This document shows, in pieces, positions 1-5,623 of a stretch of DNA of 5,785 bases. The position numbers and the translations under genes are program-made. This DNA comes from Candidatus Uhrbacteria bacterium (GTDB lineage Bacteria; Patescibacteriota; Patescibacteriia; UBA9934), in NCBI GenBank assembly GCA_030688135.1, contig JAUYIW010000019.1:1-5785 (forward strand). Direction: 5' to 3'. Numbering within the stretch: position 1 is the first letter of the stretch; each line of letters starts with the position of its first letter. The notes beneath the pieces were generated by a model, which worked only from the letters and a program-made list of their open reading frames with translations, was not told the origin of the DNA and searched no databases.

Positions 1-10
1 AGGTCGCGAG

Positions 11-53
11 GAGAAATCTTTCGGAGATCTCAGCGAACCGCGAAAGATCTCTC
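11..53. repeat. Imperfect palindrome with a shared 13-mer
   Basis: Positions 11-23 pair with 41-53 in 12 of 13 positions, leaving a 17-base loop. The right arm, CGAAAGATCTCTC, recurs as a direct copy at 89-101 inside the left inverted-repeat copy, 48 bp away. The first 100 bases are thus built from reused AGATCTCTC-type modules, as in intergenic hairpin repeats, and no gene is visible here. Confidence 0.7.
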
Positions 54-63
54 GTCGTGAATC

Positions 64-225
64 GCAAGCTCCTAGAGATGGTGGGGTTCGAAAGATCTCT
101 CACCCGACAGCAGAAAGTTAAATCGGGTTCGAGATGGTAGAGAGCAAAATATTCGCTGTTTTTACCGGTTGAGCTAACCTTTGGCCTCTATGCATCTTCC
201 ACCTAAATTGCGTATGATCCGCTAG
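64..225 (+). repeat. Left copy of a ~160 bp inverted repeat
   Basis: This stretch reads as the reverse complement of 5624-5784 with five substitutions and one single-base gap, about 96% identity by hand alignment. The copy contains short internal direct repeats (GAGATGGT at 75-82 and 131-138; GGGTTCGA at 84-91 and 125-132) and self-complementary segments. No transposase, integrase or tRNA is recognisable in or beside it. The right copy runs to the edge of the window, so the true outer boundary is unknown, and the similar motifs at 1-63 may belong to the same element. Confidence 0.95.
101..142. repeat. Hairpin inside the left repeat copy
   Basis: ACCCGA (102-107) can pair with TCGGGT (123-128), and outside it CTCTC (97-101) with GAGAG (139-143), leaving a one-sided bulge. 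In the right copy the inner six pairs are kept, but the outer helix loses a pair because GAGAG reads GAAAG there. Conservation of the inner stem is compatible with a structured repeat, but the near-identical copies give no covariation support. Confidence 0.45.
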
Positions 226-240
226 ATGTTGACAGTAACT

Positions 241-266
241 AAAAGGGCGCGTTTTACCGCGCCCTT
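241..266 (-). terminator. Intrinsic terminator downstream of nrdJ
   Basis: GGGCGCG (245-251) pairs perfectly with CGCGCCC (258-264) around a six-base loop, and two A-T pairs extend the stem. Read on the minus strand, the stem runs directly into TTTT. It sits about 100 bases past the nrdJ stop codon. The plus-strand side is followed by TTCTTA, so weak bidirectional activity is possible. The 98 bases between stop and hairpin hold no convincing gene. Confidence 0.8.
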
Positions 267-364
267 CTTACATCTGTGGTCATCTCTTTGATCATTTGCA
301 CAGCTCGACATATGTTAACGAGTGCGCAGTCTGCTCTCAACGCCAGTCAAGAACTTGGATCGTT

Positions 365-3300
365 TTAACTACAGCCACTAGTTCCTCCGCAATTTAGGCA
401 CTTATAACACGCCCCATTTCGCACCATAATCGATCCGCAGGTATCGCACGCAGGTGCATCTGCGCTGTTATCAAACGTAGAAGTATGATCTTGACCAGCG
501 GTTGCGGTAGTCGCAACGACAACCTGTACCGCTTGATGAACGCTTTCCTTGAACAAATCACTCTGCTTTTGATCGCTAGTAGCAGGATCACCTTTTGAAG
601 GCGCGGCACCGGCACTCATTTTATTATCTGGAACTTCAATGTTATTTATACCAACTCTTTTTAAATCCTCTTCCGGCAGGAACTTAATTGCCATCCAGCG
701 GAAAATATAATCAACTATTGACTTTGCCATGCGAATGTTTGGATTGCTTGTGAATCCAGATGGCTCAAACCTCATGTGCGCAAACTTATTCACAAGTACT
801 TGCAAAGGCACGCCATACTGGAACGCAATCGAAACGCTTGTTGCAAATGCATCCATAAGCCCGCTTATAACCGAACCTTCCTTGGCCATTGTGACAAAAA
901 TCTCTCCAGGTGCACCGTCATCATAAAGCCCCACGGTAATGTAGCCTTTATGACTTCCAATGCTGAAACGATGCGTAATCGATCGACGCTCATCTGGTAA
1001 TCTTCGACGCCTTGGCGTGTAATCAGGTGTTGAAATCTTGTTGGTTGGGATAGAAGCTACATCAATACTTTCTGACTTTTGAATTGCGGGCTCTTCTACT
1101 TTATTACTCTTGCCCGAAGCATCTGATTCTTTCGATGTAGTAAGTGCCTGCTGTCTCTTTGAGCCATCACGATAAATAGCAATAGCTTTCAACCCCATCT
1201 TCCAGCCCTTCATATACACCTCTTCAATTTCCTCAACAGTGGCATCATGAGGCATGTTTACAGTTTTGCTAATCGCGCCACTAATAAACGGCTGAACTGC
1301 AGACATCATTTTAAGATGTGCCATGTAATGAATTGTACGCGTTCCATTCTTTGCTTTAAACGCACAATCAAACACTGGTAAATGCTCATCTGTTATGTGT
1401 GGTGCACCCTCAATAGTATCTTTTTGATCTATGTACGCGACAATCTCCCTAATCTGATCAGACGCATAGCCTAAGCGCTCCAAAGCCTCTGTAACGGTTC
1501 CATTGATCATCTTTAGCATTCCTCCACCAACAAGCCACTTATACTTCACGAGCGCGATATCTGGCTCAACGCCTGTAGTGTCACAATCCATAAGAAACGC
1601 AATCGTGCCGGTTGGGGCAAGAACTGATATTTGCGCATTTCGCATTCCATGCTTTAAACCATTATCAACAACATTATCCCATGACTTTCTAGCCTCGAAT
1701 AATAGATCTGCAGGAACGTCATTAGGATTAATATCGTACGCTTCTTTACGATGCATTTGCATTACCTCCATCATCGCACCTTCATTCTCCTTGTAACGCT
1801 CGAATGTACCAATATTTTCTGCCATTTTTGTTGATTGATAATAAGTCTGCCCAGTTAGTAAAGCCATAATAGCACCGGCAAGATTTCTGCCATCATCTGA
1901 ATCATACGGAAGTCCTCGGCTCATTAGTAATGCTCCAAGGTTTGCAAAACCAATACCAAGCGGACGAAAAGCAAAGCTGTTTTGCTCAATTGCAGGTGTT
2001 GGATAGCTTGAGTTTCCAACAAGAATTTCCATTGCTGTAATAATCACTTCTGAAGCCTTTTTAAACGCGTCAACATCAAATTCCATTACTCCATTAACTT
2101 CTTTTCTAAACTTCATTAAATTGAGAGACGCTAAATTGCATGCGCTGTCGTCCAAAAACATGTATTCCGAACATGGGTTTGATGCATTAATACGGCCGGA
2201 ATTCTTACATGTGTGCCACTTGTTTGTAGTGGTATCATATTGAATTCCAGGATCGCCACATTCCCAAGCTGATTCTGCCATTTTTCGGTATAAATCTTTT
2301 GCTTTGTGCTTAACCGAATCTTTTCCGGTTGTGACTTCCTTTGTAACCCAATCAGAATCTGACTCTACCGCTTGCATAAACTCATCCGTTACACGAACAG
2401 AGTTATTTGCATTTTGGAAAAATACAGAGCTATACGCATCGCCATCCATAGAAGCGTCGTATCCGGCATCAATTAATGCCCAGGCCTTGCGCTCTTCCTT
2501 AACTTTACATTCGATAAAGTCAACAATATCCGGATGATCAATATTTAAAATAACCATTTTGGCAGCCCTTCTTGTTTTTCCACCAGACTTTACAATGCCA
2601 GCAAAAGCGTCGTAGCCCTTCATAAACGACACTGGACCTGATGACTTTCCATTTGATCGACTAAGAAACTCACGAGATGAACGTAGCTTTGAAAGGTTCG
2701 ATCCTGTTCCAGAACCTCCTTTAAAAAGCATGCTTTCGGTGGTAGCAAGTTGCATTATTGAACGCATGTCGTCGTCAACTGAGTTAATAAAGCATGCGGA
2801 ACACTGCGGATGCGGATTAACACCAACATTAAACCAAACAGGACTATTAAATGCCGCCTGTTGGTTAACTAGTATGTGCGTAAGTTCATCTTCGAAAATT
2901 TGAGCATCATCTTTGGTTTGGAAGTAACCATCCATTTTGCCCCAGTTTGCAATAGTTGTTGCAACACGACTGACTAGCTGTTTCATCGATGTTTCACGCT
3001 CCGGCTTTCCAACCTGACCCCTAAAGTACTTTTGGGCCACAATATTTGTTGCAGTCTGCGACCATTCCTTTGGAGTCTCAATATCGTTTTGCTCAAATAT
3101 TGCCTCACCTTTTTCATTTGTGATTTTCGCAGTTCGCATCTCCCATTTGATTTCGTCATATGGATGCACATTGTCATGCGTAAAGTAACGAGAAAACCGC
3201 AACCCCTTTCCATATTGAGGAGCTCCAGTTTTTCGTGGAGCAGTTTGCTGACGATGTGACATGTACTTCTTTGCAACATGAATAAGGTTGTTGTCTACAA

Positions 3301-3601
3301 AAGTCATTGCAATAACCTCACGAACGTCAGAAGTATTCGGAATTGTGTGTCCGTTATAAATTTTTTGAATCCTACCCATTACCTGAGCAGTAATTTTATC
3401 TGTATTTGACTCGTCTTTCATGCCAGCGTCCACCATTGCGCTTAAAATCGAAGCACGCAATTTCTCAGGCTGAAACGTTTGTTCCTCCCCACCACGTTTT
3501 CGTACGCTCTTTACTGTTATCATAAACTGCCATACGGCATCGCTAACTTGATTTTCATTGACCTTTGAGGTCTCTACGTTCAAACGAGTGGAGTCATTCA
3601 T
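365..3601 (-). CDS. nrdJ: Adenosylcobalamin-dependent class II ribonucleotide reductase
   Basis: Reduces ribonucleotides to deoxyribonucleotides in the cytoplasm, using coenzyme B12 to generate the thiyl radical. The 1078 residues show an N-terminal ATP-cone (about 31-118; VRKRGG, then FQPEKLRASI). The catalytic barrel follows, with redox Cys270 in SACFINS, the N-x-C-x-E triad Asn475/Cys477/Glu479 in NPCSEY, and partner Cys488 in DSACNLASLNL; the 11-residue Cys477-Cys488 spacing is that of class II enzymes. The phosphate-binding loop APTGT is at 662-666. After a polar linker (about 815-872) comes a TSCPD-type domain (about 875-970), a second linker, and a Cys-rich tail (C1052, C1055, C1065, C1068, C1071, C1077) that should bind zinc and carry the reducing thiols. 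All key residues are present and the length suits the long NrdJ form. No Shine-Dalgarno precedes the ATG; Met27 (3523), just before the ATP-cone, is an alternative start. It has its own operator region and terminator. Identification is secure; substrate phosphorylation level is not determined here. Confidence 0.97.
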   Translation of the reverse strand: MNDSTRLNVETSKVNENQVSDAVWQFMITVKSVRKRGGEEQTFQPEKLRASILSAMVDAGMKDESNTDKITAQVMGRIQKIYNGHTIPNTSDVREVIAMTFVDNNLIHVAKKYMSHRQQTAPRKTGAPQYGKGLRFSRYFTHDNVHPYDEIKWEMRTAKITNEKGEAIFEQNDIETPKEWSQTATNIVAQKYFRGQVGKPERETSMKQLVSRVATTIANWGKMDGYFQTKDDAQIFEDELTHILVNQQAAFNSPVWFNVGVNPHPQCSACFINSVDDDMRSIMQLATTESMLFKGGSGTGSNLSKLRSSREFLSRSNGKSSGPVSFMKGYDAFAGIVKSGGKTRRAAKMVILNIDHPDIVDFIECKVKEERKAWALIDAGYDASMDGDAYSSVFFQNANNSVRVTDEFMQAVESDSDWVTKEVTTGKDSVKHKAKDLYRKMAESAWECGDPGIQYDTTTNKWHTCKNSGRINASNPCSEYMFLDDSACNLASLNLMKFRKEVNGVMEFDVDAFKKASEVIITAMEILVGNSSYPTPAIEQNSFAFRPLGIGFANLGALLMSRGLPYDSDDGRNLAGAIMALLTGQTYYQSTKMAENIGTFERYKENEGAMMEVMQMHRKEAYDINPNDVPADLLFEARKSWDNVVDNGLKHGMRNAQISVLAPTGTIAFLMDCDTTGVEPDIALVKYKWLVGGGMLKMINGTVTEALERLGYASDQIREIVAYIDQKDTIEGAPHITDEHLPVFDCAFKAKNGTRTIHYMAHLKMMSAVQPFISGAISKTVNMPHDATVEEIEEVYMKGWKMGLKAIAIYRDGSKRQQALTTSKESDASGKSNKVEEPAIQKSESIDVASIPTNKISTPDYTPRRRRLPDERRSITHRFSIGSHKGYITVGLYDDGAPGEIFVTMAKEGSVISGLMDAFATSVSIAFQYGVPLQVLVNKFAHMRFEPSGFTSNPNIRMAKSIVDYIFRWMAIKFLPEEDLKRVGINNIEVPDNKMSAGAAPSKGDPATSDQKQSDLFKESVHQAVQVVVATTATAGQDHTSTFDNSADAPACDTCGSIMVRNGACYKCLNCGGTSGCS

Positions 3602-3642
3602 AAGACAATCTTTAGCTAATTTTTTTCTTAGGCGAGTACGAA

Positions 3643-3669
3643 CTGCAAAACCTTACGGTTACAATGCAG
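3643..3669 (-). other. Hairpin in the nrdJ leader
   Basis: CTGCA (3643-3647) pairs with TGCAG (3665-3669), and within it AACC pairs with GGTT around a four-base loop, separated by an asymmetric internal loop. It would fold in the predicted nrdJ mRNA about 40 bases before the ATG. Function is unknown; it does not match a cobalamin riboswitch core. Confidence 0.4.
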
Positions 3670-3680
3670 CTTTTAGGGGT

Positions 3681-3705
3681 AAAAAAGAATCCCCTTTTGG
3701 GATCC
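3681..3705 (-). terminator. Terminator-like hairpin in the nrdJ leader (possible attenuator)
   Basis: On the minus strand GGATCCC (3705-3699) pairs with GGGATTC (3693-3687) across a five-base loop, giving seven pairs including one G-U, and six T residues follow directly (3686-3681). The G-U is an A-C mismatch on the plus strand, so the structure favours minus-strand RNA. It lies between the predicted nrdJ promoter and the nrdJ start. An alternative stem, AGGGG with CCCCT (3691-3695 with 3675-3679), uses the same G residues and cannot form at the same time. It may attenuate nrdJ, or it may simply stop read-through from the exonuclease gene if nrdJ has a promoter closer to its start. Confidence 0.5.
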
Positions 3706-3747
3706 CACTTCTCTCCCCGACTGTTAGATATTTGTCAATACCTTGCA

Positions 3748-3763
3748 ACACTATATGTTGTGT
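3748..3763. promoter_or_regulatory. NrdR box, promoter-distal copy
   Basis: ACACTATATGTTGTGT has the size and ACAC...GTGT half-sites of the 16 bp NrdR box. NrdR is the zinc-finger/ATP-cone repressor of ribonucleotide reductase genes. It pairs with a second box starting exactly 32 bp away, matching the known tandem arrangement of about three helical turns. It lies just downstream of the predicted nrdJ start of transcription, where bound repressor would block transcription. The nrdR gene itself is not in this window. Confidence 0.8.
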
Positions 3764-3773
3764 CACCAAAGAG

Positions 3774-3782
3774 ATTGTACCA
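3774..3782 (-). promoter_or_regulatory. Extended -10 promoter of nrdJ
   Basis: On the minus strand the sequence reads TGGTACAAT, an extended -10 element (TGn plus TACAAT, five of six consensus bases). No good -35 hexamer lies 16-18 bp upstream, which is tolerated by extended -10 promoters. Its position between two NrdR boxes supports it. The leader to the nrdJ ATG would be about 165 bases. Confidence 0.5.
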
Positions 3783-3795
3783 CAATATGTTGTGT
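3780..3795. promoter_or_regulatory. NrdR box overlapping the nrdJ promoter
   Basis: CCACAATATGTTGTGT matches the other box in 14 of 16 positions. It abuts the -10 hexamer at 3774-3779 and covers the TG of an extended -10 element, so NrdR binding here should exclude RNA polymerase. The gap between the two boxes is 16 bp. Confidence 0.78.
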
Positions 3796-3810
3796 CTTGT
3801 ATGACTCGGC

Positions 3811-3819
3811 TGTGGATAA
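3811..3819 (-). promoter_or_regulatory. Perfect DnaA box upstream of nrdJ
   Basis: The minus strand reads TTATCCACA, the strongest DnaA-binding 9-mer of Escherichia coli. It lies 15 bp upstream of the promoter-proximal NrdR box. A chance match in this window on either strand is expected about 0.04 times with equal base frequencies. DnaA regulates the nrdAB promoter in Escherichia coli, so a similar role is plausible. No cluster of boxes is seen, so this is not evidence for an origin. Confidence 0.6.
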
Positions 3820-3834
3820 ATATACCGGCTGGCT

Positions 3835-3862
3835 GTTAGCTTATAGCTTTTAGCTAATAGCT
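3835..3862. repeat. Four tandem heptamers NNTAGCT
   Basis: GTTAGCT, TATAGCT, TTTAGCT and AATAGCT follow each other without gaps. They are next to the DnaA box on one side and run into the 3858-3891 hairpin on the other. AGCT is itself palindromic, so the units can also pair with one another, for example TAGCT with AGCTA at 3844-3856. Role unknown. Confidence 0.6.
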
Positions 3863-3891
3863 CGACAAGCTTAGTGAAGTTTATCGAGCTA
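3858..3891. repeat. Long hairpin between the exonuclease gene and nrdJ
   Basis: TAGCTCGA (3858-3865) pairs with TCGAGCTA (3884-3891); after one C-A mismatch, six more pairs, including one G-T, close on a four-base AGTG loop. On the minus strand no T-run follows, so it is a poor intrinsic terminator. It could instead protect the 3' end of the exonuclease mRNA or serve as a DNA dyad. Confidence 0.5.
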
Positions 3892-3896
3892 AATGC

Positions 3897-3915
3897 AAAA
3901 AAGCTAATGGCTAGC
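3897..3915 (-). terminator. Weak terminator of the exonuclease-like gene
   Basis: Just past the stop codon the minus strand reads GCTA, a five-base loop, TAGC, then six T residues (3902-3897). The T-run is good but the stem has only four pairs, so on its own it would be weak; the larger hairpin at 3858-3891 follows. Confidence 0.4.
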
Positions 3916-3921
3916 AGTAAT

Positions 3922-4491
3922 TTAAAACCCCATAGTTAGGTTAATCGACGACTTCTCATCTGCCGGAACGCTAAAATCAACCTCTACCTGCCGACGTTCA
4001 CCCATTCTGTCATCAAACAATAAAAATCCCTTATCTCGACCAAACTCATAGACTTCTTTTGTAACCTTAACGTCCTGCTTACAGTATTCTATAACCTCTT
4101 CTACACGCCCTTCTTTCCACCACTGAACCGCCTGAAGTCCGTGCGCACTCTTTCCTACTCCAATAGTTGCAGATGCTACAGAATCTAATTTAATTCGAAA
4201 TCCCAATGAAGTATAAATCTTTGCAAGCATATCAAGCTGTGCAATCTGTAATAAATCACCTGGATAATATCTATTCAAAACTGGCATATCAAATCCTACG
4301 GAATTATAGCCAATAATCCTACTACATCCCTCGAGCCGTTTAAATAACTTAGGTAGATCTTCCTCTAAATATGCCTCGTAAACATCGGTATCATAATAAT
4401 AAGCCACTACGACAGATACCCTTAACTCATCCCAAGGTACCTCGCCAATGGCTGTTCGTGTCTCAATGTCTAATACTACTTCGTTGCTCAT
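3922..4491 (-). CDS. DnaQ/RNase H-fold 3'-5' exonuclease-like protein
   Basis: A 189-residue protein with the acidic motifs of DEDD exonucleases in order: Exo I as Asp8-Ile-Glu10-Thr near the N-terminus, Exo II as GYNSVGFD ending at Asp68, and Exo III as Tyr136-x3-Asp140 in EYCKQD. Asp87 in LDML lies where the family often has an additional conserved Asp. Such proteins remove nucleotides from 3' ends with two metal ions; the Tyr in Exo III points to the DEDDy group. It is a stand-alone domain with no polymerase or helicase part, close in size to the YprB-like RNase H-fold proteins. The reading frame stays open to 4632, but the ATG at 4491 is preferred: the domain begins right after it, and a promoter-like element lies at 4528-4557 inside the longer version. 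No Shine-Dalgarno is visible. Substrate (DNA or RNA) and pathway are not shown. Separate promoter and terminator argue against co-transcription with nrdJ. Confidence 0.85.
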   Translation of the reverse strand: MSNEVVLDIETRTAIGEVPWDELRVSVVVAYYYDTDVYEAYLEEDLPKLFKRLEGCSRIIGYNSVGFDMPVLNRYYPGDLLQIAQLDMLAKIYTSLGFRIKLDSVASATIGVGKSAHGLQAVQWWKEGRVEEVIEYCKQDVKVTKEVYEFGRDKGFLLFDDRMGERRQVEVDFSVPADEKSSINLTMGF

Positions 4492-4527
4492 AATTTGACT
4501 TTTTTTGATCGTAACGATTGCTAGTGT

Positions 4528-4557
4528 AGCATATCTTACCGTAATTGAAAAAATCAA
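4528..4557 (-). promoter_or_regulatory. Promoter of the exonuclease-like gene
   Basis: On the minus strand TTGATT (4557-4552) and TATGCT (4533-4528) are 18 bp apart and resemble -35 and -10 hexamers, four of six matches each. Transcription would start near 4521, giving a leader of about 30 bases. This supports the ATG at 4491 over the upstream in-frame start at 4632. Confidence 0.5.
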
Positions 4558-4580
4558 CTTAAGGTCTGATGCGTAAAGAG

Positions 4581-4645
4581 GCTGTACGATTAACGGAGGG
4601 GTTATACGGAATGCGAGGGGGTTATGCGACAAACGCAGAGGTTAT
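4581..4645. repeat. Degenerate 20 bp direct repeats upstream of the exonuclease promoter
   Basis: Three 20 bp units starting at 4581, 4601 and 4621 agree pairwise at 11-13 of 20 positions, and the GTTAT core recurs at exactly 4601, 4621 and 4641. A CG-purine-rich end (CGGAGGG, CGAGGGG, CGCAGAG) closes each of the first three units. The 20 bp period is two helical turns, placing the cores on one DNA face. They begin about 24 bp upstream of the -35 element. This and the flanking bases (4558-4747) hold no convincing gene. Confidence 0.5.
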
Positions 4646-4747
4646 AAATAACTATAATTGCGAGGACCCTGCAGAGACGAATGGATCTTTCGCTACCGGA
4701 TCCGCTTTGATACGCACTAATCATCCACTTTTATCTATTCTCAACTC

Positions 4748-4777
4748 AAAAAGAAAACCACGCCATTATGACGTGGT
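4748..4777 (-). terminator. Terminator overlapping the stop codon of the membrane protein gene
   Basis: On the minus strand ACCACG (4777-4772) pairs with CGTGGT (4762-4757) around a nine-base loop, followed by TTTCTTTTT. The TAA stop (4766-4768) is inside the loop, so translation must clear the stem before it can fold. It separates this gene from the exonuclease-like gene. Confidence 0.75.
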
Positions 4778-5404
4778 AACGTTACGAGCAACTTTAGCGG
4801 CTCGTTTTTTCGACTCTGGAGTATCAGCTTCTAATGCACTCGACGACCTCATAGCCTCAAGCGACGACACAGAGCAAAGAGCCTTCAAGTCCCGCCTAAG
4901 AACCTTAATCTCACAGATGTACTGAATTGCGGGATTAGGCACATCATTGGGACTCAAAGAATTAATTTTCTCAATGCCTTCTGAGAGCCTTTTTAGAACT
5001 TTTTCCAAATAGAAAGCTCTCTGGCTAAGTGTTTCTTGCACTTTTCCACGAGCTACTTCACTAGCTGCGCGCTCAAAGTGATGCGAAGAAACGAGTTTCT
5101 CAAGCTCTCTATACGCGCAAACTATTTCCTTACAGCATTTTCTATAAAGAATTTGGGGATCCTCCAGCTCTAGCCAGGCCAATCCGAAAGGAATAAGGTT
5201 GATGACTAGTAATACGAAAAATCCTACGAAACGCTGACTAGAAGATGGCCAAACTAGGATTCCGTGTAGAAGTCCTACCGTGAGTGGAAGAATCATTAGC
5301 TCCATAAAAGCCATCGCGCCCAAAAATTCAACATTAAAGATTGGCTTCTTAGACTCTTCAATAATATATTCCGGCAAATCCGGAAGCTCTAGGAACTTAT
5401 CCAT
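4766..5404 (-). CDS. Two-helix membrane protein with a helical cytoplasmic domain, unknown function
   Basis: Not recognised as any named family. The 212-residue product has a short polar N-terminus rich in Glu and Pro, then two hydrophobic segments (about 27-51 and 58-78) separated by a tight turn, PSSSQR, making a membrane hairpin with both termini on one side. The rest (about 82-180) is charged and probably alpha-helical, with possible coiled-coil stretches, a Cys-Cys pair at 90-91, and a basic tail (KKRAAK near 199-204). The positive-inside rule places the long domain in the cytoplasm. The ATG at 5404 is chosen because a GGGGG run able to pair with the anti-Shine-Dalgarno sequence lies five bases upstream (5410-5414). 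An in-frame TTG at 5416 would add four residues but would overlap that site. Its stop codon lies inside the loop of its own terminator. No signal peptide or catalytic motif is seen. It is a real gene by length, hydrophobic pattern and start/stop signals; any role is unknown. Confidence 0.75.
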   Translation of the reverse strand: MDKFLELPDLPEYIIEESKKPIFNVEFLGAMAFMELMILPLTVGLLHGILVWPSSSQRFVGFFVLLVINLIPFGLAWLELEDPQILYRKCCKEIVCAYRELEKLVSSHHFERAASEVARGKVQETLSQRAFYLEKVLKRLSEGIEKINSLSPNDVPNPAIQYICEIKVLRRDLKALCSVSSLEAMRSSSALEADTPESKKRAAKVARNVTTS

Positions 5405-5409
5405 TTCAA

Positions 5410-5414
5410 CCCCC
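5410..5414 (-). promoter_or_regulatory. Ribosome binding site that decides the start at 5404
   Basis: GGGGG on the minus strand can pair with CCUCC of 16S rRNA, allowing one G-U, and is five bases from the ATG. It is the only Shine-Dalgarno-like site among the three genes and overlaps the alternative TTG start at 5416, favouring the ATG. Confidence 0.45.
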
Positions 5415-5452
5415 AAATTTGAGTTATAAGGAACACGCTCAAGAACTCATTA

Positions 5453-5480
5453 GTTGTACTTGATTTGACGTTTTTGTCAA
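5453..5480 (-). promoter_or_regulatory. Candidate promoter of the membrane protein gene
   Basis: On the minus strand a perfect TTGACA (5480-5475) and TACAAC (5458-5453) are separated by 16 bp. The leader to the ATG would be about 40 bases. A competing weak -10, TATAAC at 5428-5423, lacks a good -35 and would leave almost no leader. Confidence 0.4.
5465..5480. promoter_or_regulatory. 16 bp palindrome TTGAC-N6-GTCAA
   Basis: Perfect five-base half-sites flank a T-rich six-base centre, and the right half is the -35 hexamer of the candidate membrane-gene promoter. This fits an operator for a dimeric regulator. A second overlapping pair, ACTTGA with TCAAGT (5458-5463 and 5478-5483), widens the symmetry. 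No known regulator can be named. Confidence 0.4.
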
Positions 5481-5554
5481 GTCATAGAAACTATCTTACA
5501 AGATCACTTTTTTGTTCCATCTCCTTTACTTGAGCCAATACTCAATAACACCCC

Positions 5555-5594
5555 ACTCGTTTATAGTCCGTACGGACCATAAACGAGTATTTTT
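5555..5594 (+). terminator. Strong plus-strand terminator with no visible gene
   Basis: ACTCGTTTAT (5555-5564) pairs perfectly with ATAAACGAGT (5579-5588). Inside, after one A-C mismatch, GTCC pairs with GGAC around a GTAC loop. An A and five T residues follow on the plus strand, while the minus strand has G-rich sequence after the stem. This is the best hairpin in the window, yet all genes here are on the minus strand. It may end an unannotated plus-strand small RNA or guard against transcription from the membrane-gene control region. Confidence 0.6.
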
Positions 5595-5623
5595 ACAAAT
5601 TCCTTAGTAAATTGGATAGGAAA

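Noticed and set aside
64..225. tRNA or tRNA fragment in the repeat (GGTTCGA and TAGCTCAACCGGTA resemble T- and D-arms)
   Set aside because: No acceptor stem, anticodon arm or correctly spaced T-stem can be formed on either strand.
2983..3279. Open frames overlapping nrdJ on other frames and strands
   Set aside because: They are shadows of the nrdJ coding sequence, without ribosome sites or recognisable motifs.
3733..3738. Perfect TTGACA on the minus strand as the nrdJ -35
   Set aside because: The bases 16-18 positions downstream are G-rich with no -10 hexamer.
3602..3747. Cobalamin riboswitch in the nrdJ leader
   Set aside because: No B12-box-like core or multi-helix layout is visible and the predicted leader is shorter than the usual element.
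3811..3862. Replication origin (DnaA box next to short repeats)
   Set aside because: Only one DnaA box is present and there is no dnaA, dnaN, rep or partition gene nearby.
4492..4632. 47-residue N-terminal extension of the exonuclease-like protein
   Set aside because: It covers the promoter and the 20 bp repeats, and the RNase H-fold begins right after the ATG at 4491.
4569..4925. Plus-strand open frame of 118 codons
   Set aside because: It starts in the degenerate repeats, runs antisense through the membrane gene and its terminator, has no ribosome site and resembles no protein family.
5493..5527. Nine-codon minus-strand leader peptide after an AAAGGAG sequence
   Set aside because: The ATG directly abuts the GGAG with no spacing, the frame is tiny, and it lies upstream of the likely promoter.
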